Below are positions 1-8,623 of a DNA stretch of 34,486 nt, piece by piece (position 1 is the stretch's first letter; each line of letters begins with the position of its first letter). The stretch is from Rhodothermales bacterium (GTDB taxonomy: Bacteria; Bacteroidota; Rhodothermia; Rhodothermales; Bin80), in assembly GCA_022822185.1 (NCBI GenBank), contig JAJECE010000064.1:1-34486 (forward strand), written 5' to 3'. The translations under genes were made by a program, and so were the position numbers. The notes below the pieces were generated by a model. The model ran no database searches and had not been told where the DNA came from. It worked only from the letters and a program-made list of their open reading frames with translations.

Positions 1-2
1 AA

Positions 3-95
3 ATTTCTACCGAGACTGAGGAGGGTGCGCTGTCGGGGAGTTCCGTGGACGCGGTACGATTCAACGAGCGAATGATAGACGACGTTTTCTCCTGA
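3..95 (+). CDS. C-terminal end of an unidentified gene (partial)
   Basis: The frame starting at base 3 is open from the window edge to a TGA at 93-95 and reads as about 30 acidic and polar residues ending IDDVFS. The other two forward frames also stop within the first ~90 bases, at a TGA at 17 in one and a TGA at about 73 in the other, so openness alone proves little. The residue composition, with many Glu, Ser and Val, is what makes this frame look coding. I do not recognise the family. The following 550 bases have no credible gene, which fits a gene end here. It could be chance. Confidence 0.3.
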   Translation: MSTETEEGALSGSSVDAVRFNERMIDDVFS

Positions 96-644
96 TTTGA
101 GGGTCCGGGATTTCGCATAGACATACATGGCAAAAAGGGGTTGATTTAAGGGTTTAAATGAATGGGTTGCGACAAAGATCCCGGAAAATCCCACTATATT
201 TGCGAATTTTGGCAAAAAAATTTAAAAGTGTAAATTTTGGCCGAAATTCGCCGGTTTTCGGCCAAAATCAGGGGTTTTTGACCAAAAAATTCAAAATTTA
301 ATTTAGGAAAACCGCTGTGGCCGAGGCGAAATGTCAAACCTGCGTATAAAATATTTATCTTGAAATGGTTATCTTAGCCTTGGGCGGGCTTCCTATTGCT
401 ACATCAACCTAGAATTGCTGTCCTGTACCCGCATACATCGCTGATTAACGAAACCGAGATAGGTGTAAATGAGACGTTTTCTGACTCACTTCAGTGATCA
501 GGCCGATTTGATATACAGGGATGAAATCCGGTTCAGGCAAGAAAATGAGACAGGAGCCCCCTTATTTGTCAAAATTTAATCCCACATGCCAAGGGAGGGA
601 AGGCAATGGGGCCATTAGAGTCTAAATAGCACAGTTCTATTCTC
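96..644. other. Intergenic leader upstream of the first giant gene
   Basis: No credible coding frame is visible in this ~550-base gap. The first half, about 180-310, is strongly AT-rich and holds several TTTTGGC/GCCAAAA-type words and a perfect inverted repeat, annotated separately. A TATAAAAT box lies near 345-352 but has no convincing partner element at the expected spacing. The promoter of the giant gene at 645 must lie somewhere here or further upstream, and I cannot fix it. No strong purine-rich ribosome-binding site precedes the ATG at 645, as is common in Bacteroidota. Confidence 0.5.
234..268. repeat. Perfect 13-bp inverted repeat (hairpin or operator)
   Basis: The left arm ATTTTGGCCGAAA at 234-246 and the right arm TTTCGGCCAAAAT at 256-268 are exact reverse complements around a 9-base loop. 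Single half-arms (TTTTGGC near 207-213, TTTTTGACC near 275-283) flank it, so the neighbourhood looks like diverged copies of one arm. It could be a rho-independent terminator for the off-window upstream gene, although a clean T-tract is missing. It could also be a protein-binding palindrome upstream of the giant gene. Confidence 0.55.
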
Positions 645-3600
645 ATGTATGGAAGAATGCTTTTCAGCGGCTCAATCTGCTGTATTCTGAATAGTCTCAG
701 GCCTTACGGCAGACAGGCTTTCCTGATTCTAGGGATTTCGATGTTCTGCTTAACTCCCTTAGTCTTGGGACAGTCCGTAGAAGTGATCGTCGTAAATGGT
801 ATCAATCATGAATATCCAGATAGCCAATACGATGGGAGCGGACAATATATACCTGGTCCAGGTTATACTGGTTGGTGGGATATTACTGAAGAGCAATCGG
901 CATCTTTCAAAGTACGCCCGATTTTGGGGGAGAATGGTCGATTCGAAACCTATGGGTTTAGATTTGAGATAGACCTGTCATCACTGCCGAATTCCACGAC
1001 GACGATCAGACATGGATCGGTGGTTGTACCTACTTCAGTCATTCAAATCTCCTTTGAACCGCCCAATTTTTATGGTGTGGATGCCTGGGAATACATATCT
1101 ATTGATGTTGCACATGACGATGACAGCTGGGGCGGTTGTATCAAGGCACCCGTAAAAATAACCCCAAATCCGGGGAATTCCTCTCTGGAAGTAAAAACAG
1201 GCTACCTGAATTTATGCATCTTGGACGACGAGGGTGGTTACGAATTTGACCCAATGGAGATTGAGATAGTCGAGGGACGGTGGTCGGAGCCGATCACATT
1301 GCAGATTAAGTCGAGTAACAATGACCCCTTTTCTGCTTCTACTGAGATGGTCTTCAGGCCAAAAAATGTATTTAACGAAAAAGCAGGACTGCTCACCAAG
1401 CGTCAATATGATACCTACGATAGCCAGATGGAGAGAGAAGAGGGGCTGAGCTCTGTTGCTTCGACGAATTTGGAGAATGGAAGCGAAGGATATACGTTCG
1501 TACTTTATGCCTACGAGGATAACGACATCGACGATGAAGAGGGTGATGTCTTTGCGTGGGGTGTCGAGAAGCCCGGGAACGTTTTTGGTGGTCAACCTTC
1601 AACATTGGCAGTAAAGATTATTGACAACGAAAAGCCCAAAATCACACTAAAAACATCTGCAAACCAGGTAAATGAAGGTGAGCCAATAACGCTCACGGCA
1701 ACGGTTTCGGAGAATTTGGCCAGTAATGTAGTTGTTCCGCTAACCTATCGTCACGCGGATCCTTTAACGGCCGAATCCGGAGACTATTCAGGGCCGGCAA
1801 GCATTACCATTGAGGTGTCTGGAAATAATCGAGACGAGACGGCGACCGTTAGGACATTCGAAGATAATGACTGGGAGGATGAAACGTTTCGTGTCGAGAT
1901 TGATGAAGCGGGGCTGCGTGATGGAATACTTGCAGGAGATCCGAAATCTCAACTCATCACAATTATTGATGATGATAAGCCAGCCGTAACGTTAACCGCG
2001 AACCCCACAGAGGTGGAGGAGGGGTATGAGCCGGGAGTAGTCGTAACCGTGACCATTGCAGAGGATCCGGCCGTTGATGTGACGATCCCATTGAAATACG
2101 AGAACGATACGGCAGAAGATACCGACTACGAAGGGCCGGAAAGCATCACCATCCCTGGAAATGGCAGTATCAGGAGTTGGACGGGGGTGATCAGGATCCT
2201 CCAAGAGGAAGATGTAGACTGGGAGGACGAGACTTTTACGGTGGCAATTGATGAAGATCGGATTCCACCCATTGTGGTTGCAGGTGATCCAATATCCCAA
2301 AAAATCACCATCATTGACGATGATAAGCCGACGGTTACATTTACAGTATCACAAACGGAGGTAGAAGAAGGAGCAAGTTCGGGGGTAAATGTAACGGTAA
2401 CGCTCACAGGGGATCCGCCAAGGAATGTGGTGATTCCATTAGTCTACAACCACGCAGATCCCCTAACCGCAGAACCGGACGATTATAAAGGCCCCGAAAA
2501 CATTACCGTTAGCGGGGTCGGGGATGGTATGAGCGGGACGGGGAAAATTGAGATTCCCCAGGAGACCGCTGTAGACTGGGAGGATGAGACGTTTACGGTG
2601 GCAATTGATGAAAATAGGTTGCCCCCTACCGTACTTGCAGGGGGAGTACCCCCACAAGAGATTACAATCATTGATGATGATAAGCCAACCGTTACGCTAA
2701 CCGTGGAACCGGATGAGGTTCCTGAAGGGGATGCATCCGGCGTGGTAGTGACCGTAACAATGACGGGAGACCCAGTTGATGATGTGGTGATTCCTCTGGC
2801 CTACAGTCACGCACCTCCTTTGACGGCCGAATCTGGCGATTACTCAGGTCCGATAAACATCACGATTTCAGGAAATGGAAATGGTATGAGCGGGACGGGA
2901 AAAATTGAGGTTCCCCAGGAGACCGCTGTAGACTGGGAGGACGAGACGTTTACGGTGGCGATTGAAGAAAGTGGTCTCCCGCCCACAGTACTTGCCGGGG
3001 ACCCAAAATTACAACTCATCACCATCGTTGATGATGATAAGCCAACCGTGAGTTTGTCGGCATCCCCGGAAGCCGTAGAAGAAGGGGAGACGGTCACCAT
3101 CACAGCAAAGCTTTCCATAGAACTGCCCAATGCGGTGGAGATTCCACTGACACTGAATAACGGGACAGCAGAGGACGAAGACTACGGTCCATTAACTCCC
3201 AATCCTATTCGAATCCCGGCAAATACTCTGGAAGGATCCGGTACAATTGCTACAATTCTAGATGATGAGGTAGAGGACGACGAAATCTTCACGGTTGAAT
3301 TGGGAGACTTACCGTCTACCGTGACTGCTGGTTCGCCCAATTCCGTCCCGGTGACCATCAAGGATAAGCCAATCGTAAGTTTGTCAGCCACAACTCCGGT
3401 AAATGAGGGGGATGAAGTAACCGTAACGGTAGAACTTTCCAAAATACTTTTTGATGCAGTGGAGATTCCATTGACCTTAATTGAGGGATCCGCTATGGGC
3501 GACGACTATGGCCCATTAATCCCAAATCCCATCACGATCCCGGCAAATAGCCTGACCGGAACCGGCACAATTAACACAATTCTAGATAATAATGTGGAGG

Positions 3601-6600
3601 AGGATGAAACCTTCACGGTTGAATTGGGCGGCTTACCGTCTGCCGTAATTGCTGGTTCGCCCGGTTCCGTCCCGGTGATTATCAGGGAGAGGCCCCAAGT
3701 AACTTTATCCGCATCCCCGAGTCCAGTGGAAGAGGGGAATCCTGTGACCATAACAGCATTGCTATCAAGGGCCTTACCCAATGCGGTAACGGTTCCGCTG
3801 ACCGTCACCCCTATAACAGCGGGGGGAGACGACTACGGCCCACTTATTCCAAATCCCATCACGATTCCGGCAAATAGCCTGACCGGAACCGGCACAATTG
3901 CCACAATTCAAGATGAACTCGTAGAGGAAGACGAAACCTTCATCGTGGCCATCCATGAGAACAGTTTGCCCACTGCGGTGATTGTCGGAGATCCAAAAGA
4001 AGTTCCGGTGACCATCAATGATGATGATAAACCTGTAATTACATTGGAAGCATCCCCAAATCCGGTAAAGGAGGGCGAAGGCATTACGATCACGGCGACA
4101 ATTTCGGAAAATATATCCAGTAATGCCGTGGTTCCGCTCACGATTACTGCAGGCACCGCAGAACCCGACGACTATGGAAATGTAACCGAGGCAACCATCA
4201 CGATCTCCGGAGGCGGGACGAATACCACCGGGAATGTACCTATTATGACCTTTGATGATGAAGATGATGAGGACGAGACATTCACGGTCGCAATCAATGA
4301 AAACAATTTGGCACCGAATCTAGATGCGGGGGATCCTAGATCGGTCGAGGTGACGATTGAGGATGATGATAAACTAGTGCCCTCAACAGTTACATTGAGG
4401 GCATCTGCAAGGCAGGTAGAGGAGGGAGGATCCATCACGGTCACTGCAACAATGTTTGTGACGCAGCCCAGAGATGTAGTGATCCCATTGGAGTATGTTC
4501 ACGGCACAACAGAAGATGGGGATTATCTTCCATTGGATGCAATCACGATCCCCCAGGGAGAGTTGATGGGGGCAGGTGATCTTCATACGATTGATGATGA
4601 TGTCTATGAGGAAGATGAGAGATTCACGGTTGCGATTAATGCAGATCAACTGCCTGGAGAGATTGAGAGGGTCAGCCCTTTCTCTGCGGAAATTACGATT
4701 ATCAACAATGACTCACCTCCACCGGTGGAAGCGACGCTGTCTGTGAATCCAGAGAGGGTCGACGAGGGAAATTCTGTCACGGTGACGGTAAATCTGGCCA
4801 CCGATTTAGACACGGATATAACGATTCCACTGGTGCTGACCGATATTAGCACAGTTCCCCAGGATTACAGTGCACCGAATCCATTCCAAGTAGAGATTAC
4901 GACAGGAGAAACCATAGGGCAGTATATCATTTGGACTGAAAATGATGCTGTTGACGAGGAAGACGAGAAATTCAAGGTTGCCATTGAGAAAGATCAACTG
5001 CATGAAGATATTGTACTGGGCGATCCATCCGAAATAGATGTGGTGATTATTGACGATGACATAACGGGAATCGACGCACCAGAATCAATAACGGTGCGGG
5101 AAGGAGATACAGAATCTTTTAATCTCTCGTTGACATCGGAACCGTTAGATGAAGTTACGGTGATGATGATTTGGGCTCCGGGAGGGAATTTGATGGTAAC
5201 ACCTGTAACACAAACCTTCACATCAGACGACTGGGATCAGGGACAAGAGGTAACGCTGAGGGCAGGTGAGGATGATGATTTTGAAAATGAACAGATTCAA
5301 GTGACCCTGACGGCTACAGGTGGCGGATATATCGGCATCTCAAAAGTGCTCAATGTCACCATCATTGATAACGACGTAGCGGGAATCGTCGTGGCACCGC
5401 CTTCGGTCATCATGAATGAGGGAACTGCGGAAGAAATCAAAATTGCGCTGGCCCAGCAACCTTCGAGTCAGGTAACCCTGGCAATTCCGGGTTCCGCTGG
5501 AGACCTCACCGCTACCCCGCGGACACTGACCTTTACCCCGAATACATGGAATGAGGAGCAGCCGGTGAGACTAACGGCAGCGAAAGATGATGATTTGGAC
5601 AATGATTTAGAAATCTTAACTTTAAGAGCATCCGGGGGGAACTATGCAGGTGTGGAGCAAACCGTCCAGATAACCATCATCGATATTGATGAGCCGCAGA
5701 TCATAGCTCTGGACAAGGTGACGATAGATGAAGGGAATACATACCCGTTCATGGTTCGTCTTTCTGCAAAACCGGCGGAATCCGTAAATGTGACGTTATC
5801 CGGGCATGAAGGGACGAGTTTAACTCTGAGCGAAACATCAATCCCCTTCACACCCACAACCTGGAATAGTCCACAGACAGTAAGGTTGACGGCAGCAGAT
5901 GATGCACCAGATTATGCTGATGAAACGATAGAGTTAACGCTTACTGCATCGGGAAGTGACTACGAAGGGATTACACATACCGCCGTAGTCACAATCATTG
6001 ACGACGATGAATCGGCATTGACGATTTCCATCCTTGATCAGCAGGGGCATGAAAATGAAGGCAGTCTTCAACTTCGTATTGAATTGAACCGGTCCACAGA
6101 TGAAATCGTAACGGTACAGTATACGAGTTCGGATGTAGGAGAGGCCGAGGCGGGGCTAGATTATACGGCATCACGCGGGATTGTAATCTTTGACCCAGGG
6201 GCAACACGTGGTGTAATAGAGATTGAGGTGATTGAAGACAATATTTCAGAGGGAGTAGAGAGGTTTGAGGTGGCCCTGTCGAATGCAAGTAATAATGCTC
6301 AAATTAAGCGTGGCACAGGGATCGGTACAATCCTGGATAACAACGGGAACGCGGTTCTTCGGGTAGACGACTTGGTCGTATTGGAGGAAGCGGAAGTGGC
6401 GGAGTTCTGGATATCCCTGTCGCATCCCCAGCATCAAATGGTAACGGCAGAATACCGGACGCAGGATGGGACCGCCAAGGCAGGCGAAGACTATGAGTCC
6501 ACTTCAGGGATCGTGACCTTAGCACCAGGAGTCATGGAAGCCATAATTGTGGTACCGATCCTGAAAGACGGATTGGATTGGGAGGAAGAAACATTCAGTG

Positions 6601-7937
6601 TACATCTGGTATCTTCCAAGCATGCCGAGATAGAAAAGGCGGTGGGTGTAGCCACGATTCAGGAGTCCACGACGGCGAGTGAGAAAGTTCTGGAGGCGTA
6701 TATGGCACGGTTTGTTCAGACGGCATCAGTACAGGTGGTAGATGCACTTGGGGGGCGATTCCGTCAGGCTGCAGACGGAGCTGTATGTGCAGCCTCAGAG
6801 CGCACAGAGATGGCACAACTCTGGTACTCCGCTTCTTCGTGGGATCCGTCTCTGGGCGAACTTCTGGCCGGCTGCCGCATGTCACAGCGTATGCCAGTCT
6901 CAAGTGGATCTCTTGGCGTGTGGGGGCAGGGCGCATTTCGGCATTTCAATGGACAGGGTGAGGATGCATTGACACTTCGCGGAGAGGTGACGACCGGAAT
7001 ACTGGGGGCGGACTACCGCTGGAAAGGAGGATGGCTGGCGGGCGTACTTCTGGCACACAGTCAGGGAGACGGATCGTTTGAGATGAAAGAGGAGTCCGGA
7101 GACATTACCTCTGCACTGACGGGGATCTATCCGTACGTGTCGTATACGCATGCGGGATGGGACATATGGGTGAGTGCAGGTGCAGGACGCGGCAATGCCG
7201 AGGTTCTGGAATTAGAAGGAGATCTGACCTCCCGCTTTGGGGCGCTGGGAATGCGGGGGAGTCTGGCCTCTGGCGGAAGCACCCGGCTGAACTATCATGG
7301 CGATATTCTCGTCACCGATGCAGAGATGGAGGAGCATGACATCAGGACAGAGGTGTATCGGGTTCGGGCAGGCCTTGAAGCCAGTGTACAGATTGCCGGC
7401 GGAATCCGCCCCTATGTGGAAGCAAATGTGCGGCAGGATGGTGGTAGCGCAGAGATCGGTACGGGGCTGGAACTAGGCGGCGGTGTGCGATTCGCAAACC
7501 CGGCATGGCGTTTACGGGGTGAGGTGCGCACGCAGGGGCTGGTGATGCATACCGCAGACGGGTTTACCGAGTGGGGCATCTCAGGGGCGTTGCAGGTGGG
7601 CAGTCGCACGGAAGGGCTGATGATGCGTCTGCGTCCATCGTGGGGACGCGGACAGGGAATGTCTATGTACCGGCAGCAGACGATCCTGGATGCGGTGCCA
7701 ATGGGGGCAGACATGTATCGAACCGAATTGGAACTGGGGTACGGGATTCCGTGGAAAGAGGGCTCGGCAAGGTCGGTGGCGGGAATGACCCAGTTGCCGC
7801 AGGGGAGGATGTACCGGCTCGGCGGCGAACTGCGTCCGTGGGATCGAATCTCTTTATCAGTCTTTGGTCTTGCACACGGACATGAAGCCGCGCCGGGAGA
7901 CATCGGTGTAAATGTGCAAGGAGCGCTTCGGTATTGA
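645..7937 (+). CDS. Giant Calx-beta repeat surface protein with autotransporter-type barrel (2430 aa)
   Basis: Predicted outer-membrane-anchored surface protein or adhesin. An extended N-terminus leads to a hydrophobic stretch ending near residue 43 (cleavage likely after VLG). A unique region at about 44-325 follows, then about 15 Calx-beta-like beta-sandwich domains (about 331-2007) spaced every 105-120 residues. Most close with an acidic IDDDKP-like calcium-binding linker. The first ten are an IPL..Y/DY subtype, three are a W-containing subtype (about 1474-1788), and the last two are canonical (G.DY, GTAKAGEDY). A helical linker and a beta-barrel (about 2008-2430) end in ALRY, whose terminal aromatic is typical of outer-membrane barrels. 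Calx-beta folds bind calcium, and passenger followed by C-terminal barrel is the type Va secretion layout. Adhesion is inferred. Two Cys near the barrel start (VCAAS and AGCRM) also occur in the paralogue at 8624. The start at 645 is the first ATG before the signal region. Confidence 0.85.
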   Translation: MYGRMLFSGSICCILNSLRPYGRQAFLILGISMFCLTPLVLGQSVEVIVVNGINHEYPDSQYDGSGQYIPGPGYTGWWDITEEQSASFKVRPILGENGRFETYGFRFEIDLSSLPNSTTTIRHGSVVVPTSVIQISFEPPNFYGVDAWEYISIDVAHDDDSWGGCIKAPVKITPNPGNSSLEVKTGYLNLCILDDEGGYEFDPMEIEIVEGRWSEPITLQIKSSNNDPFSASTEMVFRPKNVFNEKAGLLTKRQYDTYDSQMEREEGLSSVASTNLENGSEGYTFVLYAYEDNDIDDEEGDVFAWGVEKPGNVFGGQPSTLAVKIIDNEKPKITLKTSANQVNEGEPITLTATVSENLASNVVVPLTYRHADPLTAESGDYSGPASITIEVSGNNRDETATVRTFEDNDWEDETFRVEIDEAGLRDGILAGDPKSQLITIIDDDKPAVTLTANPTEVEEGYEPGVVVTVTIAEDPAVDVTIPLKYENDTAEDTDYEGPESITIPGNGSIRSWTGVIRILQEEDVDWEDETFTVAIDEDRIPPIVVAGDPISQKITIIDDDKPTVTFTVSQTEVEEGASSGVNVTVTLTGDPPRNVVIPLVYNHADPLTAEPDDYKGPENITVSGVGDGMSGTGKIEIPQETAVDWEDETFTVAIDENRLPPTVLAGGVPPQEITIIDDDKPTVTLTVEPDEVPEGDASGVVVTVTMTGDPVDDVVIPLAYSHAPPLTAESGDYSGPINITISGNGNGMSGTGKIEVPQETAVDWEDETFTVAIEESGLPPTVLAGDPKLQLITIVDDDKPTVSLSASPEAVEEGETVTITAKLSIELPNAVEIPLTLNNGTAEDEDYGPLTPNPIRIPANTLEGSGTIATILDDEVEDDEIFTVELGDLPSTVTAGSPNSVPVTIKDKPIVSLSATTPVNEGDEVTVTVELSKILFDAVEIPLTLIEGSAMGDDYGPLIPNPITIPANSLTGTGTINTILDNNVEEDETFTVELGGLPSAVIAGSPGSVPVIIRERPQVTLSASPSPVEEGNPVTITALLSRALPNAVTVPLTVTPITAGGDDYGPLIPNPITIPANSLTGTGTIATIQDELVEEDETFIVAIHENSLPTAVIVGDPKEVPVTINDDDKPVITLEASPNPVKEGEGITITATISENISSNAVVPLTITAGTAEPDDYGNVTEATITISGGGTNTTGNVPIMTFDDEDDEDETFTVAINENNLAPNLDAGDPRSVEVTIEDDDKLVPSTVTLRASARQVEEGGSITVTATMFVTQPRDVVIPLEYVHGTTEDGDYLPLDAITIPQGELMGAGDLHTIDDDVYEEDERFTVAINADQLPGEIERVSPFSAEITIINNDSPPPVEATLSVNPERVDEGNSVTVTVNLATDLDTDITIPLVLTDISTVPQDYSAPNPFQVEITTGETIGQYIIWTENDAVDEEDEKFKVAIEKDQLHEDIVLGDPSEIDVVIIDDDITGIDAPESITVREGDTESFNLSLTSEPLDEVTVMMIWAPGGNLMVTPVTQTFTSDDWDQGQEVTLRAGEDDDFENEQIQVTLTATGGGYIGISKVLNVTIIDNDVAGIVVAPPSVIMNEGTAEEIKIALAQQPSSQVTLAIPGSAGDLTATPRTLTFTPNTWNEEQPVRLTAAKDDDLDNDLEILTLRASGGNYAGVEQTVQITIIDIDEPQIIALDKVTIDEGNTYPFMVRLSAKPAESVNVTLSGHEGTSLTLSETSIPFTPTTWNSPQTVRLTAADDAPDYADETIELTLTASGSDYEGITHTAVVTIIDDDESALTISILDQQGHENEGSLQLRIELNRSTDEIVTVQYTSSDVGEAEAGLDYTASRGIVIFDPGATRGVIEIEVIEDNISEGVERFEVALSNASNNAQIKRGTGIGTILDNNGNAVLRVDDLVVLEEAEVAEFWISLSHPQHQMVTAEYRTQDGTAKAGEDYESTSGIVTLAPGVMEAIIVVPILKDGLDWEEETFSVHLVSSKHAEIEKAVGVATIQESTTASEKVLEAYMARFVQTASVQVVDALGGRFRQAADGAVCAASERTEMAQLWYSASSWDPSLGELLAGCRMSQRMPVSSGSLGVWGQGAFRHFNGQGEDALTLRGEVTTGILGADYRWKGGWLAGVLLAHSQGDGSFEMKEESGDITSALTGIYPYVSYTHAGWDIWVSAGAGRGNAEVLELEGDLTSRFGALGMRGSLASGGSTRLNYHGDILVTDAEMEEHDIRTEVYRVRAGLEASVQIAGGIRPYVEANVRQDGGSAEIGTGLELGGGVRFANPAWRLRGEVRTQGLVMHTADGFTEWGISGALQVGSRTEGLMMRLRPSWGRGQGMSMYRQQTILDAVPMGADMYRTELELGYGIPWKEGSARSVAGMTQLPQGRMYRLGGELRPWDRISLSVFGLAHGHEAAPGDIGVNVQGALRY

Positions 7938-7976
7938 TTGGACGTGATTTATCCACGATCACTGCCGAGAATTTTC

Positions 7977-8002
7977 ATGCCGTTCGTTTCCCCGCACGGC
8001 AT
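7977..8002 (+). terminator. Possible terminator hairpin after the first giant gene
   Basis: ATGCCGT at 7977-7983 pairs exactly with ACGGCAT at 7996-8002 across a 12-base loop, 40 bases after the stop codon. There is no downstream T-tract, so intrinsic termination is uncertain. Position and isolation are the main support. Confidence 0.3.
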
Positions 8003-8200
8003 ACATGCTGATACGGAATGATACGGAAGTGACAACTTGGAGAAAAGATCACTCCAGCTGGGCATGCAGGTGAAACCTTCGTCCACAGAATCCGTAGCAA
8101 ATATAGTGGTTGTACATTCAAGGCCTCCATCTTTTGATCGGTGCGCTTGAAAGCAATCCAAGCAGGGGATCAAATTTTTTTCGGTTTTGAGGATTTCCCC

Positions 8201-8229
8201 TTGATTTTGGCATAAAAATTGCTTAACAT
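8201..8229 (+). promoter_or_regulatory. Candidate promoter upstream of the second giant gene
   Basis: TTGATT at 8201-8206 and TAACAT at 8224-8229 are separated by exactly 17 bases inside an AT-rich block. This resembles a housekeeping -35/-10 pair. The distance to the ATG at 8624 would give a ~390-base leader, which is long, and Bacteroidota sigma factors prefer a different -7/-33 consensus. The call is therefore tentative. Confidence 0.3.
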
Positions 8230-8623
8230 TCTCTTAATACTTCCTTAAATAGAGACTGATGCAGGGGTAAACAAATACACGCTTCACTCCAGAGATCACC
8301 GTTATGTGACCTCCATGAAACGGATTCAGCCCGCGGTTGAATTTCTGCCTTCCTTTTTTCCTGCTGTCATTCCTGAGCAGGCGCGAATTCCACAAAACCC
8401 GTTGAATATCGGCTTGGATTTTCAAGCCTTGGCAACTCCAATCTATAAGGTTCTTCGAGAAAATAGAACTTTAGGGGATGATGCTGTCATTTCGAATAAC
8501 CTGAATGATGCAGGTTGTTCGCCTGTGGTTTTGAACTTAGACGAAAATTTTCTGGCTCAAGGGAGCGGCCCCTTGAGTTTTGTGATTTTCCCCCATTCTC
8601 CTGGATACAATAATCGCTTCTAA

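Larger units (their letters stand above)
7938..8623. other. Intergenic region between the two giant genes
   Basis: This 686-base gap holds a hairpin just after the first giant gene, an AT-rich block at about 8170-8250 with a candidate promoter, and a stretch near 8363-8420 that resembles the dispersed REP-like words (GTCATTCCTGAGCAGG followed by a gapped GAATTCC) seen in many bacterial genomes. A 105-codon open frame at 8306-8623 abuts the next ATG but contains this REP-like word and has no recognisable protein features, so I treat it as non-coding. No RNA gene is visible. Confidence 0.45.

Noticed and set aside
1212..5857. Many minus-strand open frames opposite the first giant gene
   Set aside because: They mirror the repeated codons of the plus-strand Calx-beta domains (for example recurring SSSTSSS-type peptides) and are shadows.
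7949..8173. 74-codon minus-strand open frame after the first giant gene
   Set aside because: No recognisable family, no supporting start site, and it lies over the likely 3' hairpin.
8306..8623. A 105-codon plus-strand open frame directly abutting the second giant gene
   Set aside because: It contains a REP-like nucleotide word, has no recognisable domain, signal peptide or ribosome-binding site, and its composition looks like translated intergenic DNA. It could be revisited if conserved.
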